Shown one piece after another: positions 23,581 to 33,267 of a stretch of DNA of 33,267 bases. Every line of letters begins with the position of its first letter. Within the stretch, counting starts at the first letter, position 1. The notes beneath the pieces were generated by a model. The model made no database searches. It was not told where the DNA came from and was given only the letters and a program-made list of their open reading frames with translations. Position numbers and translations under genes: made by a program. This DNA comes from Micromonospora sp. AMSO31t (GTDB lineage: Bacteria > Actinomycetota > Actinomycetes > Mycobacteriales > Micromonosporaceae): positions 1 through 33,267 of the forward strand of contig NZ_WBKT01000055.1 in the NCBI RefSeq assembly GCF_008868175.1, read 5' to 3'.

Positions 23581-24096
23581 TCAGCCGTTCCAGAGCAGGT
23601 GGCCGTCGGGGAGGCGGCGGGCGCCCTCGGCGGGGCGGTGCGGGCTGAGCCGGCCGTCCGGCATGAGGTGCGCGACCGGCACGCCGCGGCCGAGGACCGC
23701 CACGTCGGCGATGAGCCGCCGGTGGCAGCGCCACCACACGCTCTCGCTGCACATCACGGCGGTGGTCCGGTGCTCCGCGTCGGCGAGCACCTCGTTCAGC
23801 GCCGCGTCGAACTCGGGCGTCCGGGTGTACCCGGCGTAGGCCCGGAAGGCAGCGACGGTCCACCAGGTGTCCGGCTCCGGTTCCCCGGCGCGGACGTGCC
23901 GGCGGCCGCCGAGGCGGGGCTCCCACCGGTAGTCGATCCCGCGCTCGGGAAGCCAGCGTTCCAGTTCCTCGCGGCGCACGTCCGGGTTGGTCCGGCTGGC
24001 CGGATACCGCCGCACGTCCACGACGAGCGCCACCCCGCCACCGGCCAGCAACTCCCCCAACCGCTCCCGGTCGGCGGCCCCGTGCCCCACCGTCAC
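23581..24096 (-). CDS. DUF488 family protein
   Basis: Protein of 171 residues, DUF488 family, function unknown. Marks are TVGHGAADRERLGELL at the start, VDVRRYPASRTNPDVRREEL, and the Cys/His motif AVMCSESVWWRCHRRLIAD near residue 125, typical of the family. The start is ambiguous: GTG at 24096 (6 nt after GGGGAA) was taken, while GTG at 24102 would add two residues. It is divergent from the broken AbiEi/DUF559 gene across palindrome 24121-24165, and converges on the GNAT gene with 27 bp between. Confidence 0.8.
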   Translation of the reverse strand: MTVGHGAADRERLGELLAGGGVALVVDVRRYPASRTNPDVRREELERWLPERGIDYRWEPRLGGRRHVRAGEPEPDTWWTVAAFRAYAGYTRTPEFDAALNEVLADAEHRTTAVMCSESVWWRCHRRLIADVAVLGRGVPVAHLMPDGRLSPHRPAEGARRLPDGHLLWNG

Positions 24097-24120
24097 CAAC
24101 ACTTCCCCAGGTTCCCCCGA

Positions 24121-24165
24121 ATCTTGGCGACTTACCGTTCGACGCGAACGGCAAGTGTCCAAGAT
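24121..24165. repeat. 45-bp palindromic element, copy 1
   Basis: 21-nt arms (24121-24141 and 24145-24165) match at 18 of 21 positions around ACG; the outer ends are ATCTTGG and CCAAGAT. The arms are closely related to those of 25170-25214. It lies between divergent starts, so it is not a terminator. Confidence 0.8.
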
Positions 24166-24213
24166 CTGTGGACGGGGCGGTGTCACCGCGTCGTCGAGCG
24201 GAGACTCGGGCGG

Positions 24214-25169
24214 GTGGTGAGGGTGCTGCCCGCCGAGAAGGCGGAGCCGTTGGAGTGGCTGGCGTTCGAGCAGGCGGGGGTGCTGACCACCGGCCAGGCG
24301 ACCCGGCTGTTGACCGAGGGCACCGTGCGCGGTCTGGTCCGCTCGGGGTGCTGGCGGTCGATCTGCCGGGGCATCGTGGTCACCAGCAACGGCCGGCTGA
24401 CCCGCGACCAGCAGTTGTGGGTCGCGGTCCTCGCCGCCGGGCCGCAGGCCGTGCTGGCCGGGGTGACCGCCGCCGCCGAGGCTGGTGTACGCGGCCTCCC
24501 GCCGGAGCCGCTGCACGTGCTGGTGCCGGCCGATCGGCGGGTGAGGTCACTGCCGCGCCGGCTTCCGATCGACATGCCGGGAGTCGTGGTGCACCGCAGC
24601 ACCGTGCTGCCCGAGGCGCATCTCCAGCTCGCCCGTCCGCCCCGGACCACGACCGCACGGGCGGTGGTCGACGGTGCGGGCTGGGCTCGGAGCAGCCGGG
24701 ATGCGCGGCTCGTCCTGGCGTCCGCCTGCCAGCAGCGCCGGGTCCTGCCGGAGGAGATCGAGGCCGTCCTGGATGTGCTGCCCCGGGCACGCCGGCGCGC
24801 CCTGCTCCGTCGGACGGCGGCGGACATCGCGGGTGGCGCACAGGCACTGTCGGAGCTGGATTCCTGGCGCTGTGCCGGCGGCATCGGCTGCCTCGCCCGG
24901 ACCTGCAGGAACGCCGGGCGGATCAGGCCGGCCGCGTGCGCTGGCTGGACGCGTACTGGCGGGAGTGGCGGTTGCACGTGGAGGTCGACGGGGCGCACCA
25001 CATGGACGTGCGCCAGTGGGCCGACGACATGCGCCGACAGAACGACATCTGGACCGTCGGTGACCGGATCCTCCGCTTCCCCGCCTGGCTGGTCCGCGCC
25101 CGCCCCGACGAGGTCGCCGAGTCTGTCCGCGGCGCCCTCCGGGCCGCGGGCTGGCGTCCGCCGAACTGA
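24214..25169 (+). pseudogene. Frameshifted AbiEi-like / DUF559 (PD-(D/E)XK-type) gene
   Basis: One protein of about 318 residues split over two frames. The first part (GTG 24214 to about 24861) has an N-terminal winged-helix AbiEi-like region (LEWLAFEQAGVLTTGQATRLL, SGCWRSICRGI). At 24859-24863 GATTCC has lost one T: adding one T restores ELD-FLALCRRHRLPRPDL and joins the second frame, which carries a DUF559/Vsr-like nuclease domain (WREWRLHVEVDGAHHMDV, RQNDIWTVGDRILRFPAW) to the stop at 25169. As read, the product would run on into wrong sequence. Acidic residues of the nuclease core (E, D in HVEVDG) are intact. It is either a recent pseudogene, a sequencing error in a short T-run, or, less likely, programmed frameshifting. 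The family is linked to type IV toxin-antitoxin antitoxins, but no toxin partner is adjacent. Confidence 0.82.
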
Positions 25170-25214
25170 ATCTTGGACAGTTGCCGTTCGGAGTGAACGG
25201 CAACTGTCCAAGAT
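25170..25214. terminator. Perfect 20-bp palindrome, element copy 2 and likely bidirectional terminator
   Basis: Arms 25170-25189 and 25195-25214 are perfect complements (20/20) around a 5-nt loop. It starts on the base after the stop at 25169 and ends 9 bp before the convergent cellulase stop, so a terminator role fits. The sequence is related to 24121-24165, so it is also a member of a repeat family. Confidence 0.8.
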
Positions 25215-25223
25215 CTCGGAACG

Positions 25224-28349
<3,126 letters not shown>

Positions 28350-28432
28350 TCAGGCCACTCGTCCGATCTCGACGAACGCGGATCGACGTGTGATCATGTG
28401 GCGGCCCCTCTCCCGATCTCGGAGGATTCCTC

Positions 28433-29200
28433 ATGCCACAGCGTCGGCACGTGGCGCGCGCTGCCCTCACCGCAGCCGCTGCCACGGCCATGCTCGGACT
28501 GGTGGCCGCCCCGGCGTGGGCCACCGGCAACCCGCACAACCCCAAGGGTGACAACGGCACCGTCAAGATCGACGGCGCCCCCTTCTCCGACAAGGTCGAC
28601 AACCAGCCGCACGTCACCTGCGAGTTCGAGCTGGAGTTCTTCAACTTCGACCAGGATCAGAAGGCAAGCATCACCCTCTGGGCGCAGCCGCCGTCCGCCA
28701 GCCCCAAGGACGCGGTCGTCTGGTCGAAGAGCAACGTCGTGATCAGCACCGACCCGGCCTCCGGCGCGGCGAACGACCACGACGAGGTCATCAAGCTCTC
28801 CGCGAACGACCTCGACCTGACCGGGCTGAAGCTGCACCCGGAGCAGGGCTACCACCTCAAGCTCGACGTGGACCTGACCGACGGCAAGGCGTTCGACGAC
28901 AAGCACAAGGTGTTCTGGCTGACGCCGTGCGAGTCGTCGGGAAGCCCGACGCCGACCCCGTCCACCCCGGGCGAGGAGACCCCGGCGCCGGGCGGCTCGG
29001 AGAACCCGTCGTCGGGCACCCCGGCGCCCGGCACCTCGGCCGGCGGCGGCCAGGGCGGCGGCAGCGGCACCGAGGGCGGCCTGCCGCTCACCGGCGTGGC
29101 CGCGACCAGCATCTCGCTCACCGGCCTCGCCCTGATCGGCGGCGGCGTCCTCCTGATGGTGCTGCGGCGCCGCCGGGACCGGATCACCTTCACGAGCTGA
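28433..29200 (+). CDS. LPXTG cell-wall-anchored protein
   Basis: Surface protein of 255 residues. Signal peptide 1-30 (MPQRRHVARAAL, Ala-rich core, PAWA), a globular domain of about 140 residues with two Cys (VTCEFELEFF and TPCESS), a Ser/Pro/Thr/Gly linker, and a sorting signal: LPLTG at 217-221, hydrophobic helix, RRRRDR tail. A sortase should cut at LPLTG and attach it to peptidoglycan. The function of the globular domain is unknown. The ATG has GGAGG 8 nt upstream. It is divergent from the cellulase and ends at a two-level hairpin. Confidence 0.88.
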   Translation: MPQRRHVARAALTAAAATAMLGLVAAPAWATGNPHNPKGDNGTVKIDGAPFSDKVDNQPHVTCEFELEFFNFDQDQKASITLWAQPPSASPKDAVVWSKSNVVISTDPASGAANDHDEVIKLSANDLDLTGLKLHPEQGYHLKLDVDLTDGKAFDDKHKVFWLTPCESSGSPTPTPSTPGEETPAPGGSENPSSGTPAPGTSAGGGQGGGSGTEGGLPLTGVAATSISLTGLALIGGGVLLMVLRRRRDRITFTS

Positions 29201-29210
29201 GCCGGCTCGA

Positions 29211-29246
29211 GAACCGGCCGTCGGACCCCGGTCCGGCAGCCGGTTC
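29211..29246. terminator. Two-level hairpin terminator
   Basis: An outer 8-bp stem (GAACCGGC with GCCGGTTC) encloses an inner 6-bp stem (CGGACC with GGTCCG). It starts 11 nt after the LPXTG stop and ends before the next promoter. Confidence 0.75.
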
Positions 29247-29281
29247 CGTCGTTCGGGACCGCCGCGACGGCCTCGCGCCGA

Positions 29282-29287
29282 TATGAT
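29282..29287 (+). promoter_or_regulatory. -10 box TATGAT, leaderless start of the hydrolase
   Basis: Five of six bases of TATAAT, ending 6 nt before the GTG at 29294, with no ribosome site upstream. Confidence 0.55.
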
Positions 29288-29293
29288 CTTGAA

Positions 29294-29818
29294 GTGGACC
29301 CTCTCGACCCGACCCGCACCGCCGTCGTCCTGATCGACCTCCAGCGTCGCATCGTGGACCTGCCGACCGCCCCGCACACCGGCCCCGACGTGGTCGCGCG
29401 CTGCCTCGCCCTCGCCGGGGCCGCCCGCGCCACCGGGGCAACCGTGGTGGTGGTCCGCGTCGACCGGCCCGGCCCCGATCCGCAGCCGCCGGGCAGCGAA
29501 CTACTCCCTGAGGTGGCGCCCCGCGAGGGCGACCTGGCGATCGTCAAGCACAGCTGGGGCGCCTTCCACGAGACCGGGCTGGACGGCGCGCTGCGGGCGC
29601 GCGGGGTGGACACCCTCGTGATCGGCGGGATCGCCACCAACTTCGGCGTGGAGCAGACCGCCCGGATCGGCGACGAGATCGGCTACCGGGTGGTGCTGCC
29701 GCACGACGCGATGTCCGGGCTGGATGCGTACGCCCACGAGTTCGCTGTCGACTATGTCTTCCGCCGGCTCGGCACCGTCTGCACGACCGCGGAGGCGATC
29801 GCGGCGCTGGGCGGTTGA
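29294..29818 (+). CDS. Isochorismatase-fold hydrolase, YecD-like, without the catalytic Cys
   Basis: Cysteine-hydrolase/isochorismatase-fold protein of 174 residues. The Asp of the triad is in VVLIDLQRR, and the Lys in AIVKHSWGAF. The usual catalytic Cys after the cis-peptide loop is replaced: GGIATNFGVEQTAR has Gly where amidohydrolases have Cys. This pattern is seen in YecD-like proteins and in true isochorismatases, where Gly also replaces the Cys. A substrate cannot be named, and no siderophore or phenazine genes are near. The GTG start has no ribosome site but has a -10 box 6 nt upstream, so it is probably leaderless. It stands alone. Confidence 0.85.
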   Translation: MDPLDPTRTAVVLIDLQRRIVDLPTAPHTGPDVVARCLALAGAARATGATVVVVRVDRPGPDPQPPGSELLPEVAPREGDLAIVKHSWGAFHETGLDGALRARGVDTLVIGGIATNFGVEQTARIGDEIGYRVVLPHDAMSGLDAYAHEFAVDYVFRRLGTVCTTAEAIAALGG

Positions 29819-30085
29819 ACCGGTCGAGGGAAAGATCCGTACTGACGGGTAACCCGGTCGACGCCGCCCGGAGCTGGATCACATAATCGAAGTCCTTCTA
29901 TGCGCTTCCCGCGTACCCCCAGGTCACGCCGCTGGTGGTCGGGCCGCGACGTGTCGCGGTGCCCGGCCAGGCGTCCTGGCATACGAGCGTACGGTTGCCC
30001 GCCCGCTCGGCCGCGCGGGACAGTACGCGACACCAGCGGTGCCATCGACGCCGCCGCTCCCCCGGACAACCCTGAGGAGAACGCG

Positions 30086-31651
30086 ATGGCTCTCAGACTC
30101 GCCGACGGCACCTCCTGGCCCGACACCCTCGCCCGCGCGGTGGCCGCCACGCCGGAGGCGTTCGGCACCGCGCCCGACGGCATCGCCACGCTGCACAACC
30201 TGGTCGAGGGCGGGTGGCGGGCGGTCGGCGCGCCGACCCCGGTGCGCACCCCGGTCGACAACACCGTGCTCGTCAACCTGGCCCGCCTCGACGCCGAGGC
30301 GGCACGATCCGCAGTGGCGCACGCCGCCGCCGCGCACCGCGAGTGGGCGCAGACCCCGCTGGCCGAGCGCAAGGCCCGGGTCGACGACGCCCTGGACGCG
30401 CTCACCGCACACCGCGACCTGCTCGCCCTGCTGCTGGTCTGGGAGATCGGCAAGCCGTGGCGGCTGGCCTGCGCCGACGTCGACCGCGCGCTCGACGGCG
30501 TCCGCTGGTACGTGCAGGAGATCGACCGGATGCTCGCCGACGGTCGCGAGGCGCTGCCCGGCCCGGTCAGCAACATCGCGTCCTGGAACTACCCGATGAG
30601 CGTGCTCGTGCACGCCGAACTGGTGCAGTTGCTCGCCGGCAACGCGGTGATCGCCAAGACCCCGTCCCAGGGTGGGGCGGTCTGCCTCACCGTGGCGCAC
30701 GCGCTGATGCGCCGCGCCGGGCTGCCCGCCACCCTGCTCTCCGGCAGCGGCGAGGAACTCTCCGAGGTGCTGGTCCGCGCCCCGGAGATCGGCGCGGTGG
30801 CGTTCGTCGGCGGCCGCTCCAACGGCGGCAAGGTGGCCGCGGCGCTGCTCGACTCCGACAAGCGGCACTTCATCGAGCAGGAGGGCCTCAATGCCTGGGG
30901 CATCTGGAACTTCTCCCAGTGGGACCTGCTCGCCGCGCACCTGAAGAAGGGCTTCGAGTACGGCAAGCAGCGCTGCACCGCGTACCCGCGGTTCGTGGTC
31001 CAGCGCGACCTGGTCGACGAGTTCCTCGACATGTACCTGCCGGTCGTGCGGTCGGTCCGGTTCGGACACCCGCTCGCCGTGGGTGACGACTGGTCGGCCG
31101 GCGACCCGCTGCCCGAGCTGGACTTCGGTCCGCTGATCAGCGGGGCCAAGGCCGAGGAGCTGCGCCGCAAGGTCGACGAGGCGGTCCGTGGTGGCGCGGT
31201 GCCGCTGCACCGGGGCAAGCTCGACGGCGCGCCGTTCCTCGACGGGCAGGACACCTCGGCGTACGTGGCGCCGGCCGTGCTGCTCGCCCCGCCCGGCCGG
31301 TCCCGGCTCATGCACGCCGAGCCGTTCGGCCCGGTGGACACCATCGTCGTCGTGGACACCACCGACGAGCTGCTGGCCCAGATGAACGCGTCCAACGGCG
31401 CGCTGGTCGCCTCCCTGGCCTGCGACGACGAGGAGCTGGCCGGCAAGCTCGCGGTCGACCTGCAGGCGTTCAAGGTGGGCATCAACAAGCCCCGCTCCCG
31501 CGGCGACCGGGAGGAGCCGTTCGGCGGCCGGGGCGCGTCCTGGAAGGGCGCGTTCGTCGGCGGCGATCTGCTGGTGCAGGCGGTCACCGTGGGCGGCGAC
31601 GGGCGGCTCTACGGCAACTTCCCGGACTACAGCAGCTACCCGGCGACCTGA
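30086..31651 (+). CDS. Aldehyde dehydrogenase family protein (divergent)
   Basis: NAD(P)-dependent dehydrogenase-fold protein of 521 residues. The nucleotide-binding part shows ASWNYPMSVLVHAELVQLLA and NAVIAKTPSQGG, and the catalytic Cys lies in GKQRCTAYP. The usual ELGG segment is changed to FIEQEGLNAWGI, and the GxTxxG loop reads VGGRSNGGK, so it belongs to a divergent subgroup whose substrate I cannot name. The ATG at 30086 has GAGGAG upstream; a longer frame to 29900 has no domain character. A leader of about 190 nt from a CATAAT -10 at 29882-29887 is possible. A strong hairpin follows. Confidence 0.85.
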   Translation: MALRLADGTSWPDTLARAVAATPEAFGTAPDGIATLHNLVEGGWRAVGAPTPVRTPVDNTVLVNLARLDAEAARSAVAHAAAAHREWAQTPLAERKARVDDALDALTAHRDLLALLLVWEIGKPWRLACADVDRALDGVRWYVQEIDRMLADGREALPGPVSNIASWNYPMSVLVHAELVQLLAGNAVIAKTPSQGGAVCLTVAHALMRRAGLPATLLSGSGEELSEVLVRAPEIGAVAFVGGRSNGGKVAAALLDSDKRHFIEQEGLNAWGIWNFSQWDLLAAHLKKGFEYGKQRCTAYPRFVVQRDLVDEFLDMYLPVVRSVRFGHPLAVGDDWSAGDPLPELDFGPLISGAKAEELRRKVDEAVRGGAVPLHRGKLDGAPFLDGQDTSAYVAPAVLLAPPGRSRLMHAEPFGPVDTIVVVDTTDELLAQMNASNGALVASLACDDEELAGKLAVDLQAFKVGINKPRSRGDREEPFGGRGASWKGAFVGGDLLVQAVTVGGDGRLYGNFPDYSSYPAT

Positions 31652-31666
31652 CCGGGGCGGGCCCGG

Positions 31667-31704
31667 ACACGGGCAGGGCCCCCGCACCGGGGGCCCTGCC
31701 GTGT
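31667..31704. terminator. Bidirectional terminator hairpin
   Basis: A 16-bp stem with one bulged G and a GCACC loop, 16 nt after the aldehyde dehydrogenase stop. It also serves the convergent ACT-GNAT gene, 131 bp away. Confidence 0.8.
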
Positions 31705-31834
31705 CACCGTCCCCCGCACCGGAGGTCGGCCCTGGTGGCGCCGGTGATCCGGCGCCGGTGTGCGGTCGCCCGCCGGCCGGCGTCCCGCACCGCGCCGTTG
31801 CGGACCGGGAGGCGTCGCGGCGCGCGACCGTGGG

Positions 31835-32920
31835 TCAGGACGACCGGCGCCCCCGCGCGGTCGCGCCGGCCCGCCGGGGCGGCACGACCGGCCGGGGGGC
31901 CAGCGGCACCGTCACGGTCAGCACGCTGCCGTCCCGCTCCACCGACGTGGGCCGGTCCAGCCCGTGCACGGTGCGCAGCATCGGGGTGTTCTCGGCCTGC
32001 ACGTGCAGCAGGACGGCCGCGTAGCCGGCCCGGTCGGCGTGCCCGAGCAGGCGCCGCAGCAGGGCCGAGCCGAGGCCCCGGCGCTGCCAGTCGTCCCGCA
32101 CGAGCAGCGCCGCCTCCGCCTCGTCGCCCTCGCCGAGCAGGTTGGCCATGGCCACCACCGGTGCGGCCGCCCCGCCGGAGCCGGCCGTGGCGACCAGCGT
32201 CAGCCCCCGCGCCGGTTCGAGCAGCCGGCGCAGCCGGGCGGGCGCCGGGTGTCCCGCCCCGCTCAGGTAGCGCCGCTGGCGGCTCCGGTGCGAGCACCCG
32301 GCGTGCAGCTCCAGCACGCCCGGGAGGTCCTCGGCGGTGGCCGGCCGGACCGGCACCTCGGCCGCGTCGGGCAGCACGAGGGTGACCCGGTCGGCGTCCC
32401 GGCGGGCCACCGTGGCGGCCAGCTCGACCAGGGCCTGGGCGCGGGCGTACTCGGCCGGGGTGAAGCTCGGCTCCCGCCGCCGCAGCTCGTACGAGCCGCC
32501 GGCCGGGTCGGCCAGCAGCATGGTGGTGTCGTCCACCCCGCCCGGTGCGGCGGCCGGCGCCGGGCGCCAGGTCACCGCGTCCGCGCCGAGCAGGACGCGC
32601 AGTGTCTCGCCGGCCGCGTCCGGGTCCCGGACCAGCCGGCCGGCCAGGCCGAGCACCCGGGTGGGCTGGTCGGCCAGGCCGCGCGCCTCGCTGCGCGCGA
32701 CCCAGCAGTTCCGGCCCCGCCCCCGTTCGACGGCCGCCTGCAGGTCGGCCTCGGTGAGCCGGTCGGGCGCGTCGACCAGGAAGTCGTCGACCGCCCCCAG
32801 CTCGGTGGTGTGCACCTGCACGGTGAGGATGTTGACCCCACGCAACGCGAGGCTCGCCGTGAGCACCGACAGGTAGCCCGGCCGGTCGTCCACGGTGGCA
32901 CGGATCCGCCACAGCGCCAT
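31835..32920 (-). CDS. ACT domain-GNAT acetyltransferase fusion
   Basis: Protein of 361 residues joining an N-terminal ACT regulatory region (about 1-80: ALWRIRATVDDRPGYLSVLTASLALRG, NILTVQVHTTE) and a C-terminal GNAT domain (about 190-335: VRPATAEDLPGVLELHAGC, ALLVRDDWQRRGLGSALLRRLL with the acetyl-CoA loop). In Micromonospora and relatives such fusions are protein-lysine acetyltransferases switched by amino acids binding the ACT part (MaKat of M. aurantiaca). It may therefore couple amino-acid supply to enzyme acetylation, for example of acetyl-CoA synthetase. The ATG has GGAAGGGAG upstream. Its targets and ligand are not visible here. It runs in the same direction as the gene at 33001. Confidence 0.87.
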   Translation of the reverse strand: MALWRIRATVDDRPGYLSVLTASLALRGVNILTVQVHTTELGAVDDFLVDAPDRLTEADLQAAVERGRGRNCWVARSEARGLADQPTRVLGLAGRLVRDPDAAGETLRVLLGADAVTWRPAPAAAPGGVDDTTMLLADPAGGSYELRRREPSFTPAEYARAQALVELAATVARRDADRVTLVLPDAAEVPVRPATAEDLPGVLELHAGCSHRSRQRRYLSGAGHPAPARLRRLLEPARGLTLVATAGSGGAAAPVVAMANLLGEGDEAEAALLVRDDWQRRGLGSALLRRLLGHADRAGYAAVLLHVQAENTPMLRTVHGLDRPTSVERDGSVLTVTVPLAPRPVVPPRRAGATARGRRSS

Positions 32921-33000
32921 GGTTCGCTCCCTTCCTCACCACCGACCCTGCCGGCCGCCTGTTGCGCCCCCGTTGCCCTGGGGTGAAACGGTGGGACCGG

Positions 33001-33267
33001 TCAGGTGATGGTCGTCACGGGCGGGGCGCCGACCAGGTCGAGCCGGTCGCCGAGGATCACCGCGCCGGCCCGGACCAGCTGGGCGAGCCGGTCCACCTCG
33101 GTCGAGTGGAACGCGGCCGCGGCGAGCGGTTCGCTGCGGTCGCGCGCCACCACCAGCACCAGGCCGGCCCGGCCGAAGGGCGCGACGGCGTAGTGGTGCC
33201 CGTCCGGGGTGGTCATGGCGCGGGCGCGGAGCGGGGTCACCTCCGGCAGCCGGGGCGGGACGGGCAC
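33001..33267 (-). CDS. Unknown protein, cut by the window edge
   Basis: Only the last 88 codons are in the window and the frame is still open at the edge. The visible part has a soluble alpha/beta character (HHYAVAPFGRAGLVLVVARDRS, AGAVILGDRLDLVG). An internal ATG at 33216 could give a complete protein of 71 residues. I do not recognise the family. It is upstream of the ACT-GNAT gene with 80 bp between them, same strand. Confidence 0.55.
   Translation of the reverse strand: MPVPPRLPEVTPLRARAMTTPDGHHYAVAPFGRAGLVLVVARDRSEPLAAAAFHSTEVDRLAQLVRAGAVILGDRLDLVGAPPVTTIT

Noticed and set aside
24214..25169. Programmed frameshift in the AbiEi/DUF559 gene
   Set aside because: No slippery run or downstream pseudoknot is evident at 24859-24863; a lost base explains the data more simply.
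29951..30033. Distant 8-bp inverted repeat (GTGTCGCG ... CGCGACAC) in the aldehyde dehydrogenase leader
   Set aside because: The arms are about 67 nt apart and short; a chance match is likely in this GC-rich DNA.

Overview
The window reads as chromosomal DNA of a high-GC actinomycete, most likely a Micromonosporaceae member (Micromonospora-like). Signs are the very high GC, extreme third-position GC bias, many GTG starts, several genes that look leaderless, a BsaP-type gene directly after bioB, an ACT-GNAT acetyltransferase of the type described in Micromonospora, and a GH9 cellulase under a CebR-like box. The assignment is an inference from gene content. No phage, plasmid or transposase gene is visible.

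Layout. 1-3.1 kb: a DevS/DosT-type sensor kinase (cut by the window edge), a DevR/DosR-type regulator and an Acg-family nitroreductase, with two DosR-like boxes between the last two. 3.2-7.2 kb: an NAD-dependent epimerase, a 783-bp non-coding stretch with a long inverted repeat and two sigma-R-like promoters, a secreted lysozyme-like protein, and a secreted LamG-PKD protein. 7.4-10.4 kb: two minus-strand tRNA clusters (Gly-Val and Gly-Cys-Val) flanking a DUF6458 protein and a divergent PEP-mutase-like/ArsR pair with an operator between them. 10.6-13.3 kb: TetR, AlkB alkane hydroxylase, a type I membrane protein. 13.5-15.3 kb: a methyltransferase and a cytochrome P450. 15.4-19.6 kb: an ABC exporter facing a two-component system whose kinase has an unusual C-terminal membrane segment and outside domain; identical 14-bp palindromes mark both outer ends of the module. 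19.7-23.6 kb: biotin genes bioD and bioF (minus) and bioB-bsaP-GNAT (plus). 23.6-25.2 kb: DUF488 and a frameshifted AbiEi-like/DUF559 gene between two related 45-bp palindromes. 25.2-28.2 kb: a large modular cellulase. 28.4-33.3 kb: an LPXTG surface protein, a YecD-like hydrolase, an aldehyde dehydrogenase, the ACT-GNAT protein and a cut-off unknown gene.

Working together: the DevSR/Acg set points to a hypoxia or nitric-oxide dormancy response. The ABC/two-component module looks like a self-contained envelope-stress or drug-response unit. The biotin genes cover the last three steps of biotin synthesis plus the accessory protein for BioB. The cellulase and its CebR-like box point to growth on plant polymers.

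The most unusual items are the matched operators and the odd kinase topology of the ABC module, the palindrome-flanked broken AbiEi/DUF559 gene, the paired DosR boxes, the tandem sigma-R-like promoters, and six genes whose -10 box lies 6-7 nt before the start codon.
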